The notes: generated by a model from the sequence alone, not told the origin. Positions 1-8,375 are shown, numbered from the stretch's first letter. The stretch is DNA of 64,000 nt from Kaistia sp. 32K (GCF_016629525.1 NZ_AP024269.1:496001-560000), one strand, 5' to 3'. Numbers and translations: made by a program.

Positions 1-2
1 GC

Positions 3-290
3 TTCCAGGCGGCGACGCGGGCGGCGATCCAGTCCTTCGAGCAGGACGGCGCGCGCATCAAGGTCAATCCGCTGGCCACCTGGTCGGCCGACGAACTGAA
101 GGCCTATGTGGCCGAGCACGATCTGCCGCCGCATCCCCTCGTGGCGCAAGGCTATCCCTCGATCGGCTGCCAGCCCTGCACCTCGAAGGTGAAGCCCGGC
201 GAGGATGCGCGGGCGGGGCGCTGGCGCGGTCTGGACAAGACCGAATGCGGCATCCATCTAGGTCTCGAGAACGACGGAAGCGGCATCTGA
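3..290 (+). CDS. cysH: Assimilatory phosphoadenylyl/adenylyl-sulfate reductase, 3' part
   Basis: Only the last 95 codons are inside the window. CysH reduces activated sulfate (APS or PAPS) to sulfite with thioredoxin in cytosolic cysteine biosynthesis. The fragment carries the two C-terminal family signatures: GCQPCT, whose CxxC pair belongs to the [4Fe-4S] cluster of APS-reductase-type enzymes, and the terminal KTECGIH containing the catalytic cysteine. The CxxC is absent from enterobacterial PAPS reductases, so this is the iron-sulfur type and APS is the more likely substrate. The stop lies 1 nt before the DUF934 gene, which indicates an operon. The first cluster cysteines and the P-loop lie upstream, outside the window. 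Confidence 0.88.
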   Translation, partial: FQAATRAAIQSFEQDGARIKVNPLATWSADELKAYVAEHDLPPHPLVAQGYPSIGCQPCTSKVKPGEDARAGRWRGLDKTECGIHLGLENDGSGI

Positions 291-291
291 C

Positions 292-813
292 ATGAGCCTC
301 TGGAAGAATGGATCCTTCGTCGAAGACGCGTTTCGTCGGCTGGCCGACGACGAGTTGCCGGCCGATGGCGAGGCGGTGATCGTCAGCCTCGAGCGCTTCC
401 GCGCCGAGCGCGAGGCGCTTCTGGCCCGCTCCGCGCCGCTCGGCGTGGTGATCGAGCCCGGCGCCGACTGGTCCGATATCGTCGCCGACCTGCCGCGCCT
501 TGCCGTCGTCGCGGCGGATCTGCCGAAATTCGCCGATGGCCGCGCCTTCTCGATCGGCCGGCTGCTGCGCGACCGCGACGGATTCCGGGGCGAGCTCCGC
601 GCCGTCGGCGCCTTCTTCCTCGACCAGATCCCGTTCCTGAAGCGCGTCGGTTTCGACGCCTTCTCGACGGAGGACCCGCTGGTGCTGAAGGGGCTTCGCG
701 AGGGGCGCTGGCCCGAGGTGACCGAATATCTGCAGCCGATCGCCGAGCAGGGCGAAGTGCCCGCCGGAACGCGCCCCTGGGCGCGCCGGCCGACGGCAAG
801 GGTCGCCGACTAG
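292..813 (+). CDS. DUF934 family protein linked to sulfite reduction
   Basis: A 173-residue protein recognised as DUF934 from its overall pattern: an N-terminal LWKNG segment, a central block of strand-like repeats, then a conserved FFLDQIPFLKRVGFDAF stretch near residue 110. Its biochemical activity is not established. Members almost always sit beside cysH/cysI or other assimilatory sulfate genes, and here the ATG follows the cysH stop by 1 nt, so translational coupling is likely. A scaffold or electron-transfer accessory role in sulfite reduction is inference. The 96-nt gap after it contains a perfect 7-bp hairpin (830-836 with 840-846) without a T tract. Confidence 0.8.
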   Translation: MSLWKNGSFVEDAFRRLADDELPADGEAVIVSLERFRAEREALLARSAPLGVVIEPGADWSDIVADLPRLAVVAADLPKFADGRAFSIGRLLRDRDGFRGELRAVGAFFLDQIPFLKRVGFDAFSTEDPLVLKGLREGRWPEVTEYLQPIAEQGEVPAGTRPWARRPTARVAD

Positions 814-909
814 TTTTTTGGTTCGCTCGGCGTCCCCCCGGGACGCGAGCCGGCATTCACTTCGCTCGAAAACGCCCTTCGGTTGGGGCGGTCGAATAGG
901 GATAGTGCC

Positions 910-1242
910 ATGAAGATCTTCGTCACCGACCACGCCGGCGAGGAGCACGAGCTCGAAGCGCTCGAGGGTTGGCGGGTGATGGAAGTCATCCGCGACTGGA
1001 ACATCGGCATCAAGGCCGAATGCGGCGGCGCCTGCGCCTGCGCCACCTGCCACGTCTATGTCGACCCGGACTGGGTCGACCGGCTGATTCCGATGTCGGA
1101 CGAGGAAGAGGAACGCCTCGACGACGCCATGGCGGTCAAGTCGAACTCGCGCCTGTCGTGCCAGATCCTGATGTCGGAAGAGCTCGACGGCCTCCGCGTC
1201 CGCCTCGCCCCCGGCAGCGAACCGGAAGAGCTGGCGGCGTAG
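910..1242 (+). CDS. [2Fe-2S] ferredoxin, adrenodoxin/ISC type
   Basis: A 110-residue one-electron carrier. Cysteines 38, 44, 47 and 84 form CX5CX2CX36C, the exact spacing of vertebrate-type (adrenodoxin, Fdx) ferredoxins rather than the CX4CX2C plant type. An acidic helix (DEEEERLDDA, about residues 64-73) is the usual partner-docking surface, and RLSCQI around the fourth cysteine is typical. The ATG at 910 is preferred over a TTG at 883 because it matches the family N terminus and has AGGGA about 8 nt upstream. It lies 96 nt after the DUF934 gene on the same strand, so it may feed electrons to sulfite reductase. An ISC or P450 partner role elsewhere cannot be excluded. Confidence 0.88.
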   Translation: MKIFVTDHAGEEHELEALEGWRVMEVIRDWNIGIKAECGGACACATCHVYVDPDWVDRLIPMSDEEEERLDDAMAVKSNSRLSCQILMSEELDGLRVRLAPGSEPEELAA

Positions 1243-1253
1243 TTCTTGTCCCG

Positions 1254-1270
1254 TACGGCAATTTGCCGTA
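1254..1270 (+). promoter_or_regulatory. Perfect palindromic operator of the toxin-antitoxin pair
   Basis: TACGGCAA-T-TTGCCGTA is a perfect 8-bp inverted repeat around one central base, ending 11 nt before the antitoxin ATG. Autoregulatory ribbon-helix-helix antitoxins of the DUF1778 type bind such sites in their own promoter. The site lies only 11 nt after the ferredoxin stop. Confidence 0.7.
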
Positions 1271-1281
1271 TGCTTCCAGGC

Positions 1282-1566
1282 ATGAGTGACACCGGAAACT
1301 CCTCGCGCCTCGAGGCGCGCGTTCCGACCCGCGTGCTGGATATGATCAAGCGCGCCGCGGAACTGCGTGGAATTTCCGTGACCAGCTTCGTGATCGAAGC
1401 GACGGCCGAGAAGGCTGTGCAGGTCATCGAGCAGATGGACGCGATCCGCCTGACGCGCGAAGAGCAGGCTCGCTTCGCGGAGGCGCTCCTCAACCCGCCG
1501 GAACCGACAGAAGCACTCCGCGATGCCGCCAGGCGTCATCGTGATCTCGTCGCCAGCAAGTCTTGA
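1282..1566 (+). CDS. DUF1778 (TacA-like) ribbon-helix-helix antitoxin
   Basis: A 94-residue antitoxin. The N-terminal third (RLEARVPTRVLDMIKRAA followed by ISVTSFVIEA) is the DUF1778 ribbon-helix-helix DNA-binding fold. The C-terminal half, with the LTREEQARFAEALLNPP motif typical of TacA proteins, wraps and neutralises the cognate acetyltransferase. The start at 1282 is chosen over ATG 1270 and TTG 1246 because those would lie in or before the operator. The stop overlaps the toxin start (TTGA), so the pair is translationally coupled with the antitoxin first, as expected for type II systems. It probably represses its own promoter through the adjacent palindrome. Confidence 0.86.
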   Translation: MSDTGNSSRLEARVPTRVLDMIKRAAELRGISVTSFVIEATAEKAVQVIEQMDAIRLTREEQARFAEALLNPPEPTEALRDAARRHRDLVASKS

Positions 1567-2069
1567 CCACGCTCTACCGGATCGAGCCGCTGGCTTCGAC
1601 GCAGGATCGCAGCGCGTTTCGCTGTGGCAATGATCGTATCGACCGCTTCTTCCTGAATGTCGTTTCGCAGGATATCCGGCGGAACTATGTGCGCTGCTTT
1701 GTCTGCATCGATCTGGAAAGCGAGGCGCTTGCCGGGTTCTACACCTTGTCGGCGCAATCCGTTGATCTCGGCGATATCCCCGCCGAGATGGCGAAGAAGC
1801 TGCCGCGCTATCCACGAATGCCCTGTGTGCTGATCGGCTGGCTCGCCGTCGATCATCGCTTTGCCCGACGCGGCATCGGTTCGCTCTTGCTGGCGGACGC
1901 GCTGGATCGTGTCGCTCGCTCCGAAATCGGCGCCCATGCCGTGCTGGTCGATCCGATCGACGCGGCGGCGACCGAATTCTACCGCCGCCACGCCTTCGTG
2001 AGCCTCGGCCCGGACAGCACCAGGCTCGTCCTGCCGCTCGCCACCTGGCGGGCTCTGGCCTCGCCCTAA
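1563..2069 (+). CDS. GNAT acetyltransferase toxin, TacT-like
   Basis: A 168-residue GNAT-fold protein. The acetyl-CoA pyrophosphate loop RRGIGS is at about residues 102-107, and FYRRHAF near 139-145 supplies the conserved tyrosine of TacT-type toxins. Family members acetylate the amino group of aminoacyl-tRNAs and stop translation. The start is TTG at 1563, overlapping the antitoxin stop; there is no in-frame ATG near the conserved N terminus. Its stop overlaps the stop of the convergent permease gene (2066-2069), so the TA unit is packed tightly between two operons. The target tRNA cannot be read from sequence. Confidence 0.84.
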   Translation: MTTLYRIEPLASTQDRSAFRCGNDRIDRFFLNVVSQDIRRNYVRCFVCIDLESEALAGFYTLSAQSVDLGDIPAEMAKKLPRYPRMPCVLIGWLAVDHRFARRGIGSLLLADALDRVARSEIGAHAVLVDPIDAAATEFYRRHAFVSLGPDSTRLVLPLATWRALASP

Positions 2070-3196
2070 TCCAGCGTCCGCCGATAGCGGAAGAGCGCCA
2101 GCGCGCCGACGGCGAGCCAGAAGGTGGCGAGGGGCCAGATTTCGCCGACGAGGTCGGACGGGCCGCTGCCCTTCAGCATGATGCCGCGCACCGAGCGGAT
2201 GTAATGCGTGATCGGCAGCGCGCTGCCGATGACCTGCGCCCAGTCCGGCATGCCGCGGAACGGGAACATGAAGCCCGACAGCAGGATCGACGGCAGGAAC
2301 CAGAAGAAGGTCATCTGCATCGCCTGCATCTGGTTGCGGGCGATCGTCGAGAACGTGTAGCCGAGCGTCACGTTGCAGCCGATGAACAGGAAGGTGACGC
2401 CGAGCAGCACGGCGAACGACCCCATCATCGGCACATGGAACAGGATCTGCGCGCAGACGAGGATGACGGCGACCTGGACCAGGCCGAAGCCGATATAGGG
2501 CACGATCTTGCCGATCATGATCTCGAACGGCGTCGCCGGCATCGCCATCAGGTTTTCCATCGTGCCGCGCTCGATCTCGCGCGTCAGCGCCAAGGCCGTC
2601 ATCAGGATGGTCGTCATGGTGAGGATGGTGCCGAGCAGGCCCGGCACGATGTTGTAGGCGGTGATGCCCTCCGGGTTGTAGCGGCGCTGGATGACGAGAT
2701 CGACGGCGGCCGGGGCGCTGGTCTGGGTCGCGAGCGGACCGGTCAGCTCGCGGGCGAGCGCGCTGGAGAGGATCTGGGGCAGGGCGCCGAGCGCGTTGGA
2801 GGTGGCGGCCGGGTCGGTCGCGTCGGCCTCGACGAGGAGTTGCGGCCGCGTGCCGCGAACGAAATCGCGCTCGAAGCCGGGCGGCAGCGTGATGACATAG
2901 CTGGCCGAGCCGTCGATCAGCGCCTCGTTCGCCTGCGCCTCGCTGGCGAGGCCGGGCGCGACGCTGAAATAGCCTGATGCCTCCATCGCCGCGACGATGG
3001 CGCGCGAGGCGGGGCCGCTGTCGCCGGCGACGACAAGCGTCGGCAGGCGCTTCGGATCGAGGTTGATGGCGTAGCCGAACAGAACCAGCTGGATGATCGG
3101 AATGCCGATGATCATCGCGAAGGTCAGCCGGTCGCGCCGCATCTGGATGAATTCCTTCACCATCAGCGCGAGGATCCGGGAGAGGCCGGCGCTCAT
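2066..3196 (-). CDS. ABC-2 type transporter permease (YbhS/YbhR-like)
   Basis: A 376-residue integral membrane subunit of a drug or ion exporter. One N-terminal membrane helix (LTFAMIIGIPIIQLVLFGYAI, about residues 24-44) precedes a large periplasmic domain, followed by five C-terminal helices with the ABC-2 signature region (EIERGTMENLMAMP). This is the DrrB/YhhJ/YbhR architecture. Its ATG overlaps the stop of the ATPase gene, so it is the last gene of the tetR-hlyD-ATPase-permease operon. Escherichia coli ybhFSR has two permeases. Here there is one, so the transporter probably works as a homodimer. Confidence 0.85.
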   Translation of the reverse strand: MSAGLSRILALMVKEFIQMRRDRLTFAMIIGIPIIQLVLFGYAINLDPKRLPTLVVAGDSGPASRAIVAAMEASGYFSVAPGLASEAQANEALIDGSASYVITLPPGFERDFVRGTRPQLLVEADATDPAATSNALGALPQILSSALARELTGPLATQTSAPAAVDLVIQRRYNPEGITAYNIVPGLLGTILTMTTILMTALALTREIERGTMENLMAMPATPFEIMIGKIVPYIGFGLVQVAVILVCAQILFHVPMMGSFAVLLGVTFLFIGCNVTLGYTFSTIARNQMQAMQMTFFWFLPSILLSGFMFPFRGMPDWAQVIGSALPITHYIRSVRGIMLKGSGPSDLVGEIWPLATFWLAVGALALFRYRRTLD

Positions 3197-4164
3197 GACG
3201 ATGCCTGCTCGCCGTTTGCAGGCTGGTCGCCCGCCTGCGCCGTCTGCATCAACCGGATGAACACGTCCTCGAGACTGGTCTCGCCGGGCATCGCGACGGC
3301 GTCGGAGCCGGTCTCGGCGAGCGCCGCGTCGACGGCCGCCTTCAGCGCGGCGGGATCGGGGCCGACGACATGCAGATCGTTGCCGAACGGCGCCACCTGC
3401 TCGACCCCCGGTTTCTCCCGCACGATCCTGGCGATCGCTCCGACGTCGCGGCCGCTGACGATGATGGTGGAGAGGCCCGAGCTTTCGATCACCTCCTCGA
3501 CCGTGCCGCGCGCGACGATCCTGCCATAGGCGATGTAGATGATGCGGTGGCAGCGCTCGGCCTCGTCCATGTAGTGGGTCGAGACCAGCACGGTCAGCCC
3601 GTCGTCGGCCAGCGTGTGGATCTCGTCCCAGAACTCGCGCCGCGCCTGCGGGTCGACGCCGGCGGTCGGCTCGTCGAGCAGCAAGAGCTTGGGCTGGTGC
3701 ATGACCGAGGCGGCGAGCGCGAGGCGCTGCTTCCAGCCGCCGGAAAGCGCGCCGGCGAGCTGGTCGCGGCGTTTGTAGAGCCCGAGCCGCTCCAGCGTCC
3801 GCTTCACCACCGCCGCCCGGTCCGGCAGGGCGTAGATCCGCGCCACGAAATCGAGGTTCTCGCGGATCGTCAGGTCCTCGTAATAGGAGAAGCGCTGCGT
3901 CATGTAGCCGACCTGGCGCTTGATCCGCTCGGCATCCCTGAGGATGTCGAGGCCGAGGCAGGTGCCGCTGCCGCCGTCCGGCCTGAGCAGGCCGCAGATC
4001 ATCCGGATCGTCGTCGTCTTGCCGGAGCCGTTCGGGCCGAGGAAGCCGACGATCTCGCCGCGCCGGACGTCGAGCGAGACGTCGTCCACGACCGTCTTGT
4101 CGCCGAAGCGCTTGGTCAGGCCGTGAATGTCGATGACGACGTCTTCCGGCCTGTCGGGCGCCAT
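3193..4164 (-). CDS. ABC exporter ATP-binding protein (YbhF/CcmA-like)
   Basis: A 323-residue cytosolic ATPase that powers the adjoining ABC-2 permease. Walker A GPNGSGKTT is at 43-51, Q-loop Q90, signature LSGGW at 140-144, and Walker B LLLLDEPTAGVD from about 160. The C-terminal 80 residues form the DrrA-type extension of exporters. The signature reads LSGGW instead of LSGGQ, a substitution common in YbhF-like proteins. E. coli YbhF carries two nucleotide-binding domains; this protein has one. It is translated 4 nt after the adaptor gene and overlaps the permease gene. Confidence 0.87.
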   Translation of the reverse strand: MAPDRPEDVVIDIHGLTKRFGDKTVVDDVSLDVRRGEIVGFLGPNGSGKTTTIRMICGLLRPDGGSGTCLGLDILRDAERIKRQVGYMTQRFSYYEDLTIRENLDFVARIYALPDRAAVVKRTLERLGLYKRRDQLAGALSGGWKQRLALAASVMHQPKLLLLDEPTAGVDPQARREFWDEIHTLADDGLTVLVSTHYMDEAERCHRIIYIAYGRIVARGTVEEVIESSGLSTIIVSGRDVGAIARIVREKPGVEQVAPFGNDLHVVGPDPAALKAAVDAALAETGSDAVAMPGETSLEDVFIRLMQTAQAGDQPANGEQASS

Positions 4165-4168
4165 GGTG

Positions 4169-5131
4169 CTATTTCTCCCCCGCCGGAAGCCGGACGTCGA
4201 CCGGCTGGCCTGGATCGAGCTTTTGCGCCTCGCCCTCCGGTCGCGCCTCGACGCGGTAGACCAGCTTGGCCCGGCTCTCCTTGGAATAGATCACCGGCGG
4301 CGTGAATTCGGCGTTGGTCGCGATGCTGGAGACGGTCGCCGCCAGCCCGTCCGCGCAGCTGTCGCAGGAGAGCGCCACGCGCTGGCCCGGCCGGACGGTG
4401 GCGCGCGCCGGCTCCGGCACGAAGAACAGGATTTTGCGCGCGCCGTCGGGGAGGAGGGAGACGACGGCCTGGCCGGCCGGGACGATCTCGCCGATCTGGT
4501 AGAACACGTCCTCGATCTGCCCCGCGCTCGCTGCGCGCTGGCTACGCCGGGCGAGCTTGGTCTCGGCGGCGGTGACGGCGGCGGCGAGCGCCTCGACCTG
4601 CTGTTCCGCCGCTGCGATCTGGTCGGGCCGGGCCGGCAGATTGGCGACGGCGCGGTTTTCGCGCGCCACCTGCACGCGGGCTGCGGCCGAATCGAGGTCC
4701 GCCTTCGCCTGGTCGAGCGTCGCGATGGCGACGACGGCGCGGGTCGAGAGGTCCCGGTTGCGGTCATAGCTCTTCTGCGCCACCGTCAGCGATGCCTCGG
4801 CGTCGGCGAGCTGCGCGTCGAGTACGCGAATTTCTTCCGGCCGCTTGCCGGTCCGGAGATCCTGCAGGCTCGCCTTCGCCTGCGCCAGCTCGGCCCGCGC
4901 CTGGGCGAGTGCTGCCGTCTCGTCGCGATCGTCGAGGGTGAAGAGCGGCGCATCCGCCGCGACGGGGTCGCCCCGCCGCACGGAAAGCGCGGTCAGCCGG
5001 CCGCTGGCCTCCGCGCCGGCCAGCACATAGTCCGCGTCGACATAGCCGTGCAGCAGCGCGTCGTCGCCGCCGTCGCCGCAGCCGGCGAGCAGCAGTAACG
5101 CGACGAGCGCTGACGCCCGGCCGGCCTCCAT
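4169..5131 (-). CDS. HlyD-family periplasmic adaptor, lipoprotein
   Basis: A 320-residue membrane-fusion (adaptor) protein that links an inner-membrane ABC exporter to an outer-membrane channel. A short hydrophobic signal ends in the lipobox LLAGC near residue 17, so the mature protein is probably lipid-anchored. A biotinyl-lipoyl-like half motif (GRLTALSVRRGDPV) follows, then a long alanine-rich coiled coil (about 70-195) and a beta-barrel with VVSLLPDGARKILFFVPEP. This is the YbhG type. It begins immediately after the TetR stop and 4 nt before the ATPase gene. Confidence 0.85.
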   Translation of the reverse strand: MEAGRASALVALLLLAGCGDGGDDALLHGYVDADYVLAGAEASGRLTALSVRRGDPVAADAPLFTLDDRDETAALAQARAELAQAKASLQDLRTGKRPEEIRVLDAQLADAEASLTVAQKSYDRNRDLSTRAVVAIATLDQAKADLDSAAARVQVARENRAVANLPARPDQIAAAEQQVEALAAAVTAAETKLARRSQRAASAGQIEDVFYQIGEIVPAGQAVVSLLPDGARKILFFVPEPARATVRPGQRVALSCDSCADGLAATVSSIATNAEFTPPVIYSKESRAKLVYRVEARPEGEAQKLDPGQPVDVRLPAGEK

Positions 5132-5132
5132 G

Positions 5133-5903
5133 TCATCCCTCGTGCGTGAGCGTCTCTCCGACCAGCTGGTCGATATGGCCGGTAACGATGCTGCGGATTT
5201 CCTCGCGGTCCTGGCTTGCCAGACTATCGCGTCCGAGCCGCTTCAGCACCATCGGGCGGCCGACGCAGAAGATGACGAACTGGCCGGAGATGGTGAAGGA
5301 GCGCAAAATCGCCTCTTCCGAACGCGGATCGAGCTCCAGCAGCAGGGCCACGAGGTTCGTCATCGTGATCTGGCAACGGGTCATGAAGTCATAGATGACG
5401 TCGAAGACCGAGGAGGGTTCCATCTGCTCGCGCATGATGAACCGGCCCCAGAGTTCGGCCTCGGCCTCGCCCAGCATGGAATCGATATGCGCGTCGATGA
5501 TGTTCTGCAGCAGGCGGCGCGCGGTCGGCCGGTCGATCGTGCCGGCCAGCGCGGAGGCTGCTGCGTCCATGCTCTCGCCGATGCGGGCTTCCATCTGCTC
5601 GACGACATATTCCGCCACGGCCTTGTGCAGGGCGTCCTTGCTGCCGAAATGGTAGACGATGGCGGCGAGATTGGCGTCGGCGCGCTTGGCGATGTCGCGC
5701 GTCGCGGCGCCTTCGAAGCCGTAGCGGCCGAAGACGTCGAGGGCGGCGAGCAGGAGCTTCTGGCGCGTCTCGGCGCCGCGATCCTGGCGGGCGCGCCGGT
5801 AGTGCCGGGAGGCCGGGAGCGGCGCGGCGCTCGCATCGTCGTCCGCCTCGCGGACGGCGTTGTCCATCTCGACTCGGTCAAAACTGATCGCGTCCGCGCT
5901 CAT
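5133..5903 (-). CDS. TetR-family regulator, CecR (YbiH) type
   Basis: A 256-residue one-component repressor. The helix-turn-helix lies at about 68-89 (TRDIAKRADANLAAIVYHFGSKDAL). The C-terminal ligand domain resembles the CerR/DUF1956 family. In E. coli, CecR controls the ybhGFSR exporter, and the same order (regulator first, then adaptor, ATPase, permease) occurs here, so it most likely represses its own operon. The ATG at 5903 is used; an upstream TTG at 5945 would add 14 residues without similarity. The roughly 40 residues before the HTH are low-complexity and variable in this group. Confidence 0.82.
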   Translation of the reverse strand: MSADAISFDRVEMDNAVREADDDASAAPLPASRHYRRARQDRGAETRQKLLLAALDVFGRYGFEGAATRDIAKRADANLAAIVYHFGSKDALHKAVAEYVVEQMEARIGESMDAAASALAGTIDRPTARRLLQNIIDAHIDSMLGEAEAELWGRFIMREQMEPSSVFDVIYDFMTRCQITMTNLVALLLELDPRSEEAILRSFTISGQFVIFCVGRPMVLKRLGRDSLASQDREEIRSIVTGHIDQLVGETLTHEG

Positions 5904-6175
5904 CCGGCAAAACTCCGCTTCGTTTCCCACCCCCCCCGAACGCAAAAGTTGTCCAATTCGGCGACGACGTCAATCGATCGACTTAATTTATGCAGGACTA
6001 TAATTTTTCGTCGGGCTCTTGCAGGAAGAGGCTGGAATCACCAAGGAAACCGCCATTCCGTAACGTCGCCCGTGTGCCGGCGCGGGACAACCTCAGCTCG
6101 TCCCGCGCGCGGCTTTGCCCATTCCGGACCGTCTCATGGCCCGATGATATGCCGGCTAATTATCTCTGGTCGAAC
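5904..6175 (-). promoter_or_regulatory. Promoter region of the TetR/efflux operon
   Basis: A 272-bp gap between the TetR start and the end of the next minus-strand gene. On the minus strand TTGACG (5968-5973) is a plausible -35 box; the -10 is weak. A near-perfect 14-bp palindrome, GTCAATCGATCGAC (5969-5982, one mismatched pair), overlaps this -35 and is the best candidate TetR operator. Nothing else recognisable was seen to 6175. Confidence 0.4.
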
Positions 6176-7141
6176 TCAGGCGACCTGGACGATTCCCTGC
6201 TCGATCAGCCAGTCGAGCGAATCCCGAACCCCTTCGAGCGAGCTGAAGCGCGGCTCGTAGCCGAGATGGCGGCGCGCCTTTTCGATCGAGCAGCTCGGGC
6301 TGTGGGCGATGTGGTCATAGGTCTGCTCGACGACGGTCTCGCTGTGCTGCGCCTTCCAGCTCTCCCAGGGCAGATAGGCGAGCTTCGCCTCGTGGCCGAA
6401 CCAGGACGAGACCGCCTCGGCATAGCCGCGCAGGCTGACCGCCTGCGGCGAGACGGTGTGGTAGGCCTCGCCGACCGAGACGCCCCAGTTGGCGATCGCC
6501 TTCATGAACATCTGCGCGACGTCGTCGGCATGGACATGATGCACCGTTTCCAGTCCGAAATTCGGCAGCACCAGTTCGTCGCCGCGCGCGAGCGCGGAGA
6601 ACACGGCCGGATCGAAATGCCCGGCCGGATTGAGCGGCGCCCAGCCGCGCCCGACGATATGGCCGGGATGGACGAGAGTCGCCGGAAAGCCGCTCCGCTG
6701 CGCCTCGGCCAGCAGATAGGCCTCGATCTCGGCCTTCTGGATGCCGTAGGCGCCGAACGGGCGTCGCTTCGCCGTCTCGGTCGTCGGCACGCTGACGCTC
6801 GGCCCGTGCACCCAGATCGTGCCGGTATGCAGGAAATGCTGCACTCGGCCACGCAGCGCGTCGACGAGCAGTTCGGCGCTGCGCTGCGTGAAGCAGATCA
6901 TGTCGATGACGATGTCGGGCTCGAGATCGGCGATCCGCGCGCCGAAGGTGCCGGCGCGGTCCTCCGCCTCGCGGTCGGCCGTGATCGTCTCGACCGCCGA
7001 CCACGCCGCATGCGGCTGATAGGGCGCGCGCTGGCCGCGCGTCACGTTCACCACCTCGTATCCAGCCTCGACCAGCCTCGGCACCAGATAGGTCCCGACA
7101 TGGCCGCTGCCGCCGATCACCACCACGCGCGTCATCGTCAT
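6176..7141 (-). CDS. NAD(P)-dependent epimerase/dehydratase (extended SDR)
   Basis: A 321-residue extended short-chain dehydrogenase/reductase. The nucleotide-binding GGSGHVG is at 10-16 and the catalytic YGIQK (YxxxK) at 132-136, preceded by HTGTIWVHG in the position of the catalytic Ser/Thr. The C-terminal substrate domain is of the NAD-dependent nucleoside-sugar epimerase type. The substrate cannot be assigned, and no sugar-nucleotide genes are nearby. It is monocistronic and divergent from the nitronate monooxygenase gene, with which it shares a 148-bp intergenic region. A role on a small carbonyl or sugar-acid substrate is as likely as one on an NDP-sugar. Confidence 0.75.
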   Translation of the reverse strand: MTMTRVVVIGGSGHVGTYLVPRLVEAGYEVVNVTRGQRAPYQPHAAWSAVETITADREAEDRAGTFGARIADLEPDIVIDMICFTQRSAELLVDALRGRVQHFLHTGTIWVHGPSVSVPTTETAKRRPFGAYGIQKAEIEAYLLAEAQRSGFPATLVHPGHIVGRGWAPLNPAGHFDPAVFSALARGDELVLPNFGLETVHHVHADDVAQMFMKAIANWGVSVGEAYHTVSPQAVSLRGYAEAVSSWFGHEAKLAYLPWESWKAQHSETVVEQTYDHIAHSPSCSIEKARRHLGYEPRFSSLEGVRDSLDWLIEQGIVQVA

Positions 7142-7289
7142 CTCCCCCTCGAATTCGATGGTGTGATGTTAGCGCAAGCCTGTCGGCAGGCCAGAGTGGA
7201 ATGAAATCCGCCGGATTTTGCCGTTGGGTTTCCGGCGAGCGGTTTTCGGATGCTATGCTTGCCTTCCTTGGCTGAGGACAGGAAACGTC

Positions 7290-8360
7290 ATGACGAATTG
7301 GGCCGATCGCCGCATCCTCGATCTGTTCGGGATCGAACACCCCATCCTGCTGGCTCCGATGGCCGGCTTCGGCACGCCGGCGCTGGCGATCGCCGTGGCG
7401 GAAGCGGGCGGCCTCGGGGCGCTCGCCTGCGCGACGATCTCGCCGGACCAGGCCCGGGAAAACATTGCCGCCGTCCGCGCCGCGACGGCGCGGCCGATCA
7501 ATATGAATTTCTTCTGCCACGGGCAGCCGGAGCCCGATCCGGCCCGCGAGGCCGCGTGGCGCGCCCGGCTGGCGCCCTATTATCGCGAACTCGGCCTCGA
7601 TCCCGCCATGCCGGTCCCGGCTTCGAACCGCGAGCCCTTCAGCGACGCGTTCTGCGCCGTGGTCGAGGATCTGCGCCCCGAGATCGTCTCGTTCCATTTC
7701 GGCCTGCCGGAGAAGCCGCTGCTCGACCGGGTCAAGGCGGCCGGCGCCAAGGTGATCGCCTCGGCGACGACGGTGCGCGAGGCGCGCTATCTGGAGGCGG
7801 GCGGCTGCGACGCGATCATCGCGCAGGGCGCGGAGGCAGGCGGCCATCGCGGCATGTTCCTGACCTCGGACGTCTCCGGCCAGGTCGGCACCTTCGCGCT
7901 GGTGCCGCAGGTGGTGGATGCGGTCGGCGTGCCGGTGATCGCGGCGGGCGGCATCGCCGATGCGCGCGGCGTGGTCGCGGCGCTGGCGCTCGGCGCCTCG
8001 GCGGTGCAGATCGGCACCGCTTTCCTGCTCGGCCCGGAGGCGAAGGTCGCGCCGCAGCATCGCCGCGCGCTCGAAACCGCCGAGGCCGACGAGACGGCGA
8101 TCACCAACGTCTTCACCGGAAGGCCGGCGCGCGGCATCGTCAACCGCCTGATGCGGGATCTCGGACGCTTCTCGTCGGACGTTCCGCAATTCCCGCTCGC
8201 CGGCGGCGCACTGGCGCCGCTCCGGGCCGAGACCGAGCCGGTCGGCTCGCGCGATTTCATGTCGCTCTGGTCCGGCCAGGCCGCCCGCCTCGCCCAGCCG
8301 ATGCCGGCGGGAGATTTTGTTCGCACGCTCGTGGCCGAGGCGCAGGCGAAGCTGGCGTGA
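7290..8360 (+). CDS. Nitronate monooxygenase (2-nitropropane dioxygenase family)
   Basis: A 356-residue FMN-dependent TIM-barrel flavoprotein that oxidises toxic alkyl nitronates such as propionate 3-nitronate. Hallmarks are the N-terminal HPILLAPMAGFGTPALA, the central AQGAEAGGHRG loop near residue 183 with the conserved histidine, and the phosphate-binding AAGGIADARGVVAALALGA. ATG 7290 follows AGGACAGGAAACGTC; longer starts from 7218 add residues outside the family. It is divergent from the SDR gene. The physiological substrate is uncertain because the family also includes enoyl-reductase-like members. Confidence 0.82.
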   Translation: MTNWADRRILDLFGIEHPILLAPMAGFGTPALAIAVAEAGGLGALACATISPDQARENIAAVRAATARPINMNFFCHGQPEPDPAREAAWRARLAPYYRELGLDPAMPVPASNREPFSDAFCAVVEDLRPEIVSFHFGLPEKPLLDRVKAAGAKVIASATTVREARYLEAGGCDAIIAQGAEAGGHRGMFLTSDVSGQVGTFALVPQVVDAVGVPVIAAGGIADARGVVAALALGASAVQIGTAFLLGPEAKVAPQHRRALETAEADETAITNVFTGRPARGIVNRLMRDLGRFSSDVPQFPLAGGALAPLRAETEPVGSRDFMSLWSGQAARLAQPMPAGDFVRTLVAEAQAKLA

Positions 8361-8375
8361 GGCGGGGCTCCTGTA

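Noticed and set aside
64..1815. A 583-codon open frame on the minus strand across the cysH-DUF934-ferredoxin-TA region
   Set aside because: It lies antisense to five genes with clear families; high GC removes stop codons from shadow frames, and the translation shows only Arg/Asp/Gly-rich low-complexity sequence.
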